Below, piece by piece: positions 35,079 to 43,173 of a stretch of 64,000 nucleotides of DNA. Position 1 is the first letter of the stretch; every line of letters begins with the position of its first letter. The translations under genes were made by a program, and so were the position numbers. The notes under the pieces were generated by a model that worked only from the letters and a program-made list of their open reading frames with translations, made no database searches and had not been told where the DNA came from. The stretch is from Luteimonas chenhongjianii (lineage in GTDB: Bacteria; Pseudomonadota; Gammaproteobacteria; Xanthomonadales; Xanthomonadaceae): assembly GCF_002327105.1 (NCBI RefSeq), contig NZ_CP023406.1, positions 2,666,001 through 2,730,000 on the forward strand. Direction: 5' to 3'.

Positions 35079-36269
35079 ATGCACACCCGACTTCGCCTGC
35101 TGGCCACCGCCCTGCTGCTCGCCGCCGGCCTGGAAACGTCGCTGCTTGCGGCCCCGCCGGCCGCTCACTCTCCGGTGCAGCCCGGCAAGGCCGCGCCGAG
35201 CCTGAAACAGGTCTACGCCGACGCCTTCGCGTTGGGCACCGCGGTCAATGACGACATCGTCGCGGGCCGTGATCCGCGCGCGCAGGCGCTGGTGGTGCAG
35301 CATTTCAACGCGCTGACCGCCGAGAACGTGATGAAGGCCGAGGTGCTGCATCCCGAAGCGGACCGCTGGGACTTCGACGCCGCCGATGCCTTCGTCGCGT
35401 TCGGCCGGCAGCACGACATGTTCCTGATCGGTCACACCCTGGTGTGGCACAACCAGACGCCGGCGTGGTTTTTCGAAGCTGCCGCCGGCACCCAGGCCGA
35501 CACCGCGACGATGCGCCAGCGCATGCGCGACTACATCCACAACGTCGCCGGCCGCTACGCCGGCAAGGTGCAGGCCTGGGACGTGGTCAACGAGGTGATG
35601 GGCGAGGACGGCCAGTACCGCGACACGGTGTGGACGCGCGCCTACGGCGGCGACGGCGACGCCCTGGTGCGCGATGCCTTCCGCTTCGCCGGCGAGGCCG
35701 CGCCGGACGCCGAGCTCTACTACAACGACTTCAATGCCTGGCGACCGGAGAAGCGCGACGGCATCGTGCGCATGGTGAAGATGCTGCAGGACGCCGGCAT
35801 CCGCATCGACGGCATCGGCATCCAGGGCCACTGGGGCCTCAACTACCCGTCCACCGCGCACATCGAGGCCGCCATCGACGCCTATGCCGCGCTCGGGGTG
35901 AAGGTGATGATCACCGAACTCGACGTGGACGTGCTGCCGTTGACGAAGGAAGGCCAGATCATCGGCCAGGGCATGACCCACCCGCAGTTCCAGCTGCCCG
36001 AGTTCAAGACCTTCCTCGACCCCTATCGCGACGGCCTGCCCGGGCCGGTGGAGCAGCAGCTGGCCGATCGCTATGCCGAGCTCTTCCGCATCTTCCACGC
36101 GCGGCGCGACAAGCTGCACCGCGTGTCGGTCTGGGGCGTGGAGGATGGGATGTCGTGGAAGAACGACTATCCCATCCCGGGCCGCACCAACTACCCCCTG
36201 TTGTTCGATCGCCAGGGACAGCCCAAACCCGCTTTCAGTGCCGTGGTCGCCGTACCGGCCGGCCCCTGA
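35079..36269 (+). CDS. GH10 endo-1,4-beta-xylanase, secreted
   Basis: A 396-aa xylanase with a cleavable signal peptide (LRLLATALLLAAGLETSLLA, cut near AAPPA). The canonical GH10 motifs are intact: NALTAENVMKAEVLHPE, GHTLVWHNQTPAWF, acid/base Glu in AWDVVNEVMGEDG, nucleophile Glu in VMITELDVDVLP, and VSVWGVEDGMSWKND. The RBS AAGGAG is directly before the ATG. It follows the lipoprotein xylanase after 187 bases and is in the same orientation, so the pair is probably one transcription unit. Expected to release short xylo-oligosaccharides for import. Confidence 0.95.
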   Translation: MHTRLRLLATALLLAAGLETSLLAAPPAAHSPVQPGKAAPSLKQVYADAFALGTAVNDDIVAGRDPRAQALVVQHFNALTAENVMKAEVLHPEADRWDFDAADAFVAFGRQHDMFLIGHTLVWHNQTPAWFFEAAAGTQADTATMRQRMRDYIHNVAGRYAGKVQAWDVVNEVMGEDGQYRDTVWTRAYGGDGDALVRDAFRFAGEAAPDAELYYNDFNAWRPEKRDGIVRMVKMLQDAGIRIDGIGIQGHWGLNYPSTAHIEAAIDAYAALGVKVMITELDVDVLPLTKEGQIIGQGMTHPQFQLPEFKTFLDPYRDGLPGPVEQQLADRYAELFRIFHARRDKLHRVSVWGVEDGMSWKNDYPIPGRTNYPLLFDRQGQPKPAFSAVVAVPAGP

Positions 36270-36321
36270 CCGGCAGCCGGTCCGGGCAGGCACGGCGAAG
36301 CGGGCCGGGCATCGGCACCCT

Positions 36322-39087
36322 TCAGTCCGCCCCGGTGGAAATGCTCGGTGTCACGTGCAACTCCGTGCTTGCGCGGATGTCCGCGCTGGATGCGCCCACT
36401 TCGACGTCATAGCGACCGGCATCGACCGCATAGCCGCCGGCGGCCTCGTCGTAGTGGCGCAGATCGCGCGAGGGGGAGACGCGGAAGCTCAGCTCGCGCG
36501 ACTCACCGGGCGCCAGGTGCACGCGCTGGAAACCGCGCAGCTCGCGCAGCGCACGCTCGCGCGCCGGGGCCAGCGGCCGCAGGTAGAGCTGGACGACCTC
36601 GTCGCTGGCGCGCCGGCCGCTGTTGCGCACGGTCAGCGTGGCGGTGACGGTGTCGTCAGGCGCCGCGCGCTCGCGGTCCAGCCGAAGCCCGCTGTAGTCG
36701 AACGTGGTGTACGACAGGCCATGACCGAACGGATACAGCGCCTCACCCTTGAAATAGCGGTAGGTGCGGCCGGCCATGGCGTAGTCGTCGAACGCCGGCA
36801 GCTGCTCGTCGGCGCTGTAGAACGTCACCGGCAGGCGACCGGCCGGGCTGACATCGCCGAACAGCACGTCGGCCACGGCATTGCCGCCGCGCTGGCCCGG
36901 GTACCACGCCACCAGGATTCCCGGAAGGTGCTGCCTGGCCCAATCCACGCCCAGCGCCGAGCCGGTGGTCAGCACCAGCACCACCGGCTTGCCGGTCGCG
37001 TGCAGGGCTTCCAGCAGCGTCTGCTGGGTGGCTGGCAGGCGGATGTCGGTGCGGTCACCGCCGGCGAAGCCGGGATAGTTCACCGTCATCTCCTCGCCTT
37101 CGACGTCGCCGGTCAGGCCGCCAACGAAGACCACGGCATCGGCATCCTGCGCGGCCGCCAACGCGGTCTCGAACGGCGATTTCGCACCGGGCAGTTCCCA
37201 GGCCAGGCGCACGCCGGCATCGCGCTCGCCCTCGTAATACTCCAGGCGCAGGTCGTAGGCGCGACCGGCCTCCAGGTCGAGTTGGACGCTGTCGGCGCGC
37301 ATGCGCTCGGCGTCCTCCCAGTGGTCCAGCACCGGCGTGCCGTCCACGTACAGCCGGAAGCCGTCGTTGGCGCCCACCTCGAGCCGGTAGCGTCCGCTCA
37401 CCGGCGGCAACAGCTGGCCGCTCCAGCGGATGCTGAAGTTCTCGTTGGGCACGGCGTTGTCGGGCCCGGCCTCGCCACGCGCCATCAGGTTGTCGGTGGG
37501 CGAGCCACGGTCCCAGCGGAAGCCGATCTGCGGGTCCACGCGCACCAGCACCGGCTCACCGGAAAGCGCCTTGTTGCGAAAGTACTCGCCGCGCAACCCA
37601 CGCTCGTTGGAACCGGGTTGCGGACGCAGGTACTGCGGCTCGATAAGCGGCATCGCTGCCGGATCCTCGCGCCCCTCCACCAGGTCGGCGCCGCGCGCGT
37701 ACACCACCTCCGTGCGCGGCGACGCCTCGCGGATCCCGCGCAGGATCGTCACCGGATCGGCCGGGGTGCCGTAATAGTTGCCCAGCAGGGCCATGGTGTC
37801 GTCGGCGGTCGGGCCGATCACGGCCAGGCGGCGGATGTCCTTCGACAGCGGCAGCACCCCGTCGTTCTTCAGCAGCACGATCGACTGCTGCGCCGCGCGC
37901 CGCGCCAGCGCGTCATGGGCCGGCGCCTGGTTGACGGTGTAGGGCGTCCCTGCCCAGGGCACCTGGTCCGCGGGGTCGAACATGCCCAGTTCCATGCGCG
38001 TGGTCATCAGCCGGGTCAACGCATCGTCGAGCTCGGCTTCGCCGATCAGGCCCTTGCGTACCGCAACCGGCAGGTGCTCGGCATAGGTGCTGCCGCAGTT
38101 GAGTTCGGTGCCGTTCTTCACTGCCAGCGCCGCCGCCTCTTCCGGCGTGGCGACGATCTTGTGGTTCTTCCAGATGTCGACGATCGCCCAGCAGTCGGAC
38201 ATCACATAACCCTCGAACCCCCACTGGTCGCGCAGGATGTCGCGCAGCAGCAGCTTGCTGCCGCTCGCCGATTCGCCGTAGACGCGGTTGTAGGCACCCA
38301 TCACCGCCTTGACCTGGCCCTCGGTCACCAGCGTCTCGAAGGCCGGCAGGTAGGTTTCCCACAGGTCGCGCCGCGACGGATGCACGTCGAAGGTATGGCG
38401 GTCGGCCTCCGGGCCGCTGTGCACGGCGAAGTGCTTGGCGGTGGCGTCGAGCTTGCGATACTTCCCGCCCTGCGATTCGGGCAGCGGGCTGCCATCGGGC
38501 GCCACGCCCTGCAGGCCGCGCACGAAGGACACGCCCATGCGCGCGGTGAGATACGGATCCTCGCCGTAGGTTTCCTGGCCGCGGCCCCAGCGCGGATCGC
38601 GGAAGATGTTGATGTTGGGCGACCAGAAGGTCAGCCCCTGGTAGCGGCCATGCTGGCCGTTGCGGAAGAACTCGTGATGCTTGGCGCGCGCCTCATCGCT
38701 GATGGTGCGCGAGACCTCGTCCATCAGCGGCACGTCGAACGTCGCCGCCATGCCGATCGCCTGCGGAAAAACGGTCGCTCCGCCCGCGCGCGCCACCCCA
38801 TGCAGCGCCTCGTTCCACCAGTCGTAGGCCGGCAGGCCGAGCCGCTCGATCGCCGGCGAGTCGTTCTGCATCTGCGCGGCCTTCTCCTCCAGCGTCATCT
38901 GCGCAACCAGCGCGGCCGCGCGCGTCTGGAAGTCCTTGGAGGTGTCCTGCCAGGCACGCGTTCCATCGGCGGCCACTGCCGCCAGGGCCGGTACCGCCGC
39001 CAGCAGCGCGGCCGCGCAGGCCCGCAGCAGTGGTTTCGTGCGTGAAGCGCCGCGCCGCGGCGGCGTGCCTTGTTTCAGTCGCTGCAT
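36322..39087 (-). CDS. GH3 beta-xylosidase/beta-glucosidase with PA14 domain
   Basis: A 921-aa exported enzyme that removes single sugars from the non-reducing end of oligosaccharides. A signal peptide lies at PLLRACAAALLAAVPALAAVA. The GH3 barrel contains ATAKHFAVHSGPEADRHTFD and the nucleophile Asp in FEGYVMSDCWAIVDI. A PA14 insert (ERGLRGEYFRNKALSG with VEVGANDGFRLYVDG-like strands) sits in the second domain, then the fibronectin-III-like C-terminal domain (DTVTATLTVRNSGRRASDEV). The PA14-bearing organisation is typical of bacterial beta-glucosidases and xylosidases; here xylosidase is favoured by context. It lies 23 bases after the GH43 gene. Confidence 0.9.
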   Translation of the reverse strand: MQRLKQGTPPRRGASRTKPLLRACAAALLAAVPALAAVAADGTRAWQDTSKDFQTRAAALVAQMTLEEKAAQMQNDSPAIERLGLPAYDWWNEALHGVARAGGATVFPQAIGMAATFDVPLMDEVSRTISDEARAKHHEFFRNGQHGRYQGLTFWSPNINIFRDPRWGRGQETYGEDPYLTARMGVSFVRGLQGVAPDGSPLPESQGGKYRKLDATAKHFAVHSGPEADRHTFDVHPSRRDLWETYLPAFETLVTEGQVKAVMGAYNRVYGESASGSKLLLRDILRDQWGFEGYVMSDCWAIVDIWKNHKIVATPEEAAALAVKNGTELNCGSTYAEHLPVAVRKGLIGEAELDDALTRLMTTRMELGMFDPADQVPWAGTPYTVNQAPAHDALARRAAQQSIVLLKNDGVLPLSKDIRRLAVIGPTADDTMALLGNYYGTPADPVTILRGIREASPRTEVVYARGADLVEGREDPAAMPLIEPQYLRPQPGSNERGLRGEYFRNKALSGEPVLVRVDPQIGFRWDRGSPTDNLMARGEAGPDNAVPNENFSIRWSGQLLPPVSGRYRLEVGANDGFRLYVDGTPVLDHWEDAERMRADSVQLDLEAGRAYDLRLEYYEGERDAGVRLAWELPGAKSPFETALAAAQDADAVVFVGGLTGDVEGEEMTVNYPGFAGGDRTDIRLPATQQTLLEALHATGKPVVLVLTTGSALGVDWARQHLPGILVAWYPGQRGGNAVADVLFGDVSPAGRLPVTFYSADEQLPAFDDYAMAGRTYRYFKGEALYPFGHGLSYTTFDYSGLRLDRERAAPDDTVTATLTVRNSGRRASDEVVQLYLRPLAPARERALRELRGFQRVHLAPGESRELSFRVSPSRDLRHYDEAAGGYAVDAGRYDVEVGASSADIRASTELHVTPSISTGAD

Positions 39088-39110
39088 GTTCCCGTTTCTC
39101 CCAGGTCGTG

Positions 39111-41108
39111 TCATTGCGCGGCGCGTTCGTCGCGCGCGTGCGGGCCGATGGTGGCGCCGACGAATCCGCCAGCCTCGTCGGTACTCAGGATCGTGCCGTC
39201 GGCATCGCGGGTCAGCCATTGCACGCCGTTGCCATCGCCGGCATCGAAGCCGAAGCCATAGCGCCCCTCGTCCCCCTCGATGTGCAGCGTGTACAGCGGC
39301 GCCTCGGCGGCGGACTGCGTGGCGACCACCTCGCTGTCGCCGGCGCCGGCCTTCCTCTCGAGAAAGACCTCGACGCGTCCGCCGTCGCTGCGGCGCAGGC
39401 CGAGGAAATACCAGTGCGTCTCGCCCTGGAACGCGGCCAGGCCTGCGGCCACGCCCGGCGCCGGCAGCGCCATCGCGGTGCTGGCCTCGAACACCTGGTG
39501 CTGCTGCCGGCGCGCGTAGAACGCCGGGTTGACCAGAGTGTCCAGGCGTTCGGGCAAGGGCGTGATCGCCAGCCAGCCCGGGCGGGCGCTGCCGTCGTAC
39601 CACTGCGTCTTGGGCACGCGCGGGGTCATCCAGCCCTTGCCCAGCTCGACCGTGTCGAACTCGTCGCGCCAGGTGAAGTTGCCGGTCATCGGCGCCTGCT
39701 CGGCGGGCGTCTTCATGAAGGACGGACCCGGCAGCACGTAGGGGATCTCCTGCCCACGCGGCAGGATCACCGGCCAGCCGTCCTTCCAGGTCACCGGCAA
39801 CAGGAAGGTCTCGCGACCGGTGTTGTACTGGCGCACGGCGTAATTTCGGCTGGCCAGGAACACCGCCCACCAGCTCCCGTCAGGCCCCTGCACCAGGTCG
39901 GCATGGCCGGCGTTGGTGATCGGCAGCGGGCGATCGGGATCGAGGTCGCGCTGGGTGAGGATCGGATTGTCCGCATACGGCTCGTACGGACCCCAGACAT
40001 CGCGGCTGCGCAGGATCACCTGCGAGTGCTGCGGGCCGGTGCCGCCCTCGGCATTGTTGAGGTAGTACCAGCCATCGACCTTGTAGATGTGCGGCCCTTC
40101 GATCCAGATCGGATTCTCCTCGGGCTTCACGCCGCCATCGATCAGCACCTTGCGCGGACCGAAGGGCTTCTTGCTGGCGATGTCGATCTCCTGCAGCCAG
40201 ATGGCGCGGTGTCCGTCGTAGCGCACCGGCACCGCCGGCTCGTCGTTGTTGAGGATGTAGACCCTGCCGTCGTCGTCGAAGAACAGCGATGGATCGATGC
40301 CGCCGATGCCCGGCAGCCAGAACGGATCCGACCACGGGCCGGCCGGGTCGGTGGCGGTGACGATGAAATTGCCGCCGGCATCGACCGAGGTGTTGACCAC
40401 GTAGAAGGTGCCGTCGTGGAACTCGATCGTCGGCGCGAACACGCCGCGCGACAGGCCGAGCCCGTCGAAATCCAGCTGCCCGGGGCGATGGATCGCATTG
40501 CCCACCTGCGTCCAGTGGACCATGTCCTCGCTCTCGAACACCGGGATGCCGGGGAAGAAAGTGAAGGTGGATGCCACCAGGTAGAACTTGCCGTTGGCGG
40601 CGGTGACGCTGGGATCGGAATGGAAACCCGACAGCACCGGGTTGCGGAAACTGCCTGCCGGGACCGGCGCCTCGAAGGCTGCGTCACGGCCGGTGTACTC
40701 GAACCAGTCGAAGTAGACGGGCGTGGGCGAGGCGGATCCCGGCGGCTGCGCGAACGCAGCGGGGCCGACTACGGCAGTCGCGGCCGCCAGGGCGCCGAGC
40801 AGGGTGGCTCGGGCCGCGCTCCGCAGCGCTCTGCGCCATGCCCCCGCCGGCAGATACCGCGCGTCGCCGCGCCTGCCGTCATCGTCCGCTGCCGGGCGCG
40901 GGTCGGGCACCCGGGGATCCCGCAGTTGCGAGGGGACATCAGGTTCGCGTCGGTCGAACCCGGCGTCGCCGAAACCGCCCCCGCCCGCACCGGTGACGCG
41001 CCTCCGGGTCACCAGCTTGCGGCCGGGACAGGCGACGATGACGCGTGCATCGACGGGCTCAGGATCTCGATTCCGGCTGTGGGCGCGTGGGTCGGTGGCT
41101 GTGGGCAT
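39111..41108 (-). CDS. GH43 family enzyme with C-terminal beta-sandwich
   Basis: A 665-aa protein. The GH43 propeller has all three acidic residues: Asp in GFHSDPSVTAANGKFYLV, Asp in GIGGIDPSLFFDDDGRVYI and Glu in WIEGPHIYKVDGWYYLN. The C-terminal 200 residues form a beta-sandwich (FTWRDEFDTVELGKGW, FLGLRRSDGGRVEVFLE) typical of the xylosidase subfamilies. The start is odd: about 88 Arg/Pro/Asp-rich residues precede a hydrophobic signal-like segment (LLGALAAATAVVGPAAFA). AGGAAG just before ATG 41108 supports it, but a later start cannot be excluded. Exported, probably periplasmic. Confidence 0.82.
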   Translation of the reverse strand: MPTATDPRAHSRNRDPEPVDARVIVACPGRKLVTRRRVTGAGGGGFGDAGFDRREPDVPSQLRDPRVPDPRPAADDDGRRGDARYLPAGAWRRALRSAARATLLGALAAATAVVGPAAFAQPPGSASPTPVYFDWFEYTGRDAAFEAPVPAGSFRNPVLSGFHSDPSVTAANGKFYLVASTFTFFPGIPVFESEDMVHWTQVGNAIHRPGQLDFDGLGLSRGVFAPTIEFHDGTFYVVNTSVDAGGNFIVTATDPAGPWSDPFWLPGIGGIDPSLFFDDDGRVYILNNDEPAVPVRYDGHRAIWLQEIDIASKKPFGPRKVLIDGGVKPEENPIWIEGPHIYKVDGWYYLNNAEGGTGPQHSQVILRSRDVWGPYEPYADNPILTQRDLDPDRPLPITNAGHADLVQGPDGSWWAVFLASRNYAVRQYNTGRETFLLPVTWKDGWPVILPRGQEIPYVLPGPSFMKTPAEQAPMTGNFTWRDEFDTVELGKGWMTPRVPKTQWYDGSARPGWLAITPLPERLDTLVNPAFYARRQQHQVFEASTAMALPAPGVAAGLAAFQGETHWYFLGLRRSDGGRVEVFLERKAGAGDSEVVATQSAAEAPLYTLHIEGDEGRYGFGFDAGDGNGVQWLTRDADGTILSTDEAGGFVGATIGPHARDERAAQ

Positions 41109-41199
41109 GTCGGCTTCCTGTGCTTGACGGTGCGGTTGCGATGGGTGGAGCGTGACGCGCAGGCGGAGACGGCAACCTGGAACGCCAGCGCGGGCGGCG

Positions 41200-43173
41200 T
41201 CAGTGGATGTCGATCTCGAACGGTCCCGCCGGCAGGTCCGCCGCGTCGAACAGGTTCACCAGCGGGGCATCCGCCCATGCATGGCGCACGCGGACCGGCA
41301 CCATCCCGGGCTCGACGCGCAAGTGCACGCGGGGGCCATCCACGCGTGCCTCGGCGAAGCGGCAGCTGTCGGCCGCCGCGCCGCACAGCTCGAATCCGAC
41401 CGGCCCGGCGGCGCCGTGCGCGGACAGATGCCCCTCGACGTCGGCGAAGTTCACCACCACGTCGCCCCCCTCACGGCGTGCGTCCCGCGGCACCGGACCC
41501 GACGGCGCGATCCGCTCGCCGTAGACCGCATGGCGGGCGGCGCGCGCAAGGCGGCGCCCCAGTGCCTGCTTGTTCGGCGGATGGATGTCGTAGCGATCCC
41601 CGATATCGATCGTCACCGCCAGCGCGCTGTGCGCTTCGTTGGCGACGGCGCGCTGCGCCTCGCGCAGTGCGGCCCAGTCGCTGCTGCCGGGTGCGCTGGT
41701 CGGCGTGCCGTAGTTGGCCAGCTGGACGACGAGGAACGGCAGGGCGGAATCGCCGAACCGGCTGCGCCAGTCGTCGCGCAGGCCGCGCAGCAACGCGGCG
41801 TAGGCATCGGCCTCGAAGGTGTTGGATTCGCCCTGGTACCAGAGCATGCCGCGCAGGCGCATTCCTGCCAGCGGCGCGATCATGCCGTTGTACAGCGTCG
41901 ACAGGCCGGCCGCGGATTGCCAGGGCGCGCGCGGGGGTGAGCCCACCGTGTCCGGCACCACGCGATAGCGCCAGCCGCCATCGAGCGGCACCGTGCTGCC
42001 GTCGGCCAGTTGCAGGAAATGCGCGGACGCCGGTCCGGCCAGTCCGCCCTCGCGATAGGTGTCGAGCACGTTGACGACAATACGGTTGTCGCCGGCGCGC
42101 AGAAGGCCTGGCGGCAGCGCATAGGTGCGCGCCATTCCTGCCCCGTAGGTACTGCCAACGGCCCGGCCGTTGACCCAGGTGGTATCCATCTCGTCGGCGG
42201 GGCCAAGCACCAGGGTCGCCTGTTGCGCAGCCTGCGCCGCGGTCAGCCGAACGTTGGTCCGGTACCACAGCATGCCGTCGAACGCAGCGAGATCCGGGGT
42301 GCCCCAGTGCTCCCACGCGCCGAGCCCGGGCGGCGCTGCACGCCACTCGCCGCCATCGGCCTCACCCTCCCATGGCCGGTCATCGGCAGCGATGCCGGGC
42401 CGCTGCTGCCACCAGTCGGCCCAGATGCTGCCCCAGCGCTCGAGTGCGTCGGCCGGCTCCGTCGCGTAGAGCGCCAGCACGTCGAGTTCGTCGTCGTAGG
42501 CGCCTGCGGCGCGCAGCGCATCCGCGCTGGTCCATGCCTGGATGCGCGAACCACCCCAGGACGCGTTGACCAGGCCCATCGGCACGTCGACGTTCTTCTG
42601 CAGTTCGCGGGCGAAATACCAGCAGGCGGCGGAGAACTCGCGGATCGAATCCGGGTTCACGCTCTGCCAGCGCGTGTCGCCACCGAATGTCGACTGCGGC
42701 GCCGGGCTGGAGGACTGCGGAACGGTCAGCAGACGGATGGTTTCGCTGGCCGCGCCTGCGATCTCGGCCCGCGCATCCAGCGAGCGCCATACCTGCAGTT
42801 CCATGTTCGACTGCCCGGAGCACAGCCAGACATCGCCAACGAGCAGGTCGTCGACGGTCCGCGATGCCTCGCCCGTACGCGCGGTCAGGGTGTAAGGCCC
42901 GCCGGCCGGCAGCGCCGGCAGCTCGACCGTCCAGCGCCCGTCGGCGCCCGCCTGCGCGCTGCGGCGATGCTGCGCCAGTGCGACCTGTACCGTCGCGCCG
43001 GGCGACGCATCACCCCATATCCGGATCGGCTGGTCGCGCTGGAGCACGGCGTGGTCCTGGAACAGCGGATGCAGCAGCGTGGCAGCAGTGTCGTCGGCCA
43101 TTGCCGGCGCAAGTGGCGCGAGCAGGAGCATCAGCACTGCCAGTCCCCTTCCCTTCCCCGATCGTTCGCTCAC
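41200..43173 (-). CDS. SGNH-family sialate O-acetylesterase-like protein
   Basis: A 657-aa exported esterase with a signal peptide (LAVLMLLLAPLAPAMA). The SGNH catalytic Ser is in GDVWLCSGQSNMEL, block III in GMLWYQGESNTFEAD, and the His side in DIHPPNKQALGRRLA. In xylan loci such enzymes act as acetylxylan esterases on acetylated glucuronoxylan fragments, whereas the family name comes from sialic acid; the former is favoured here. The GTG start overlaps the GH67 stop (GTGA). GGGGGA about seven bases before the GTG acts as the ribosome site. Confidence 0.85.
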   Translation of the reverse strand: MSERSGKGRGLAVLMLLLAPLAPAMADDTAATLLHPLFQDHAVLQRDQPIRIWGDASPGATVQVALAQHRRSAQAGADGRWTVELPALPAGGPYTLTARTGEASRTVDDLLVGDVWLCSGQSNMELQVWRSLDARAEIAGAASETIRLLTVPQSSSPAPQSTFGGDTRWQSVNPDSIREFSAACWYFARELQKNVDVPMGLVNASWGGSRIQAWTSADALRAAGAYDDELDVLALYATEPADALERWGSIWADWWQQRPGIAADDRPWEGEADGGEWRAAPPGLGAWEHWGTPDLAAFDGMLWYRTNVRLTAAQAAQQATLVLGPADEMDTTWVNGRAVGSTYGAGMARTYALPPGLLRAGDNRIVVNVLDTYREGGLAGPASAHFLQLADGSTVPLDGGWRYRVVPDTVGSPPRAPWQSAAGLSTLYNGMIAPLAGMRLRGMLWYQGESNTFEADAYAALLRGLRDDWRSRFGDSALPFLVVQLANYGTPTSAPGSSDWAALREAQRAVANEAHSALAVTIDIGDRYDIHPPNKQALGRRLARAARHAVYGERIAPSGPVPRDARREGGDVVVNFADVEGHLSAHGAAGPVGFELCGAAADSCRFAEARVDGPRVHLRVEPGMVPVRVRHAWADAPLVNLFDAADLPAGPFEIDIH

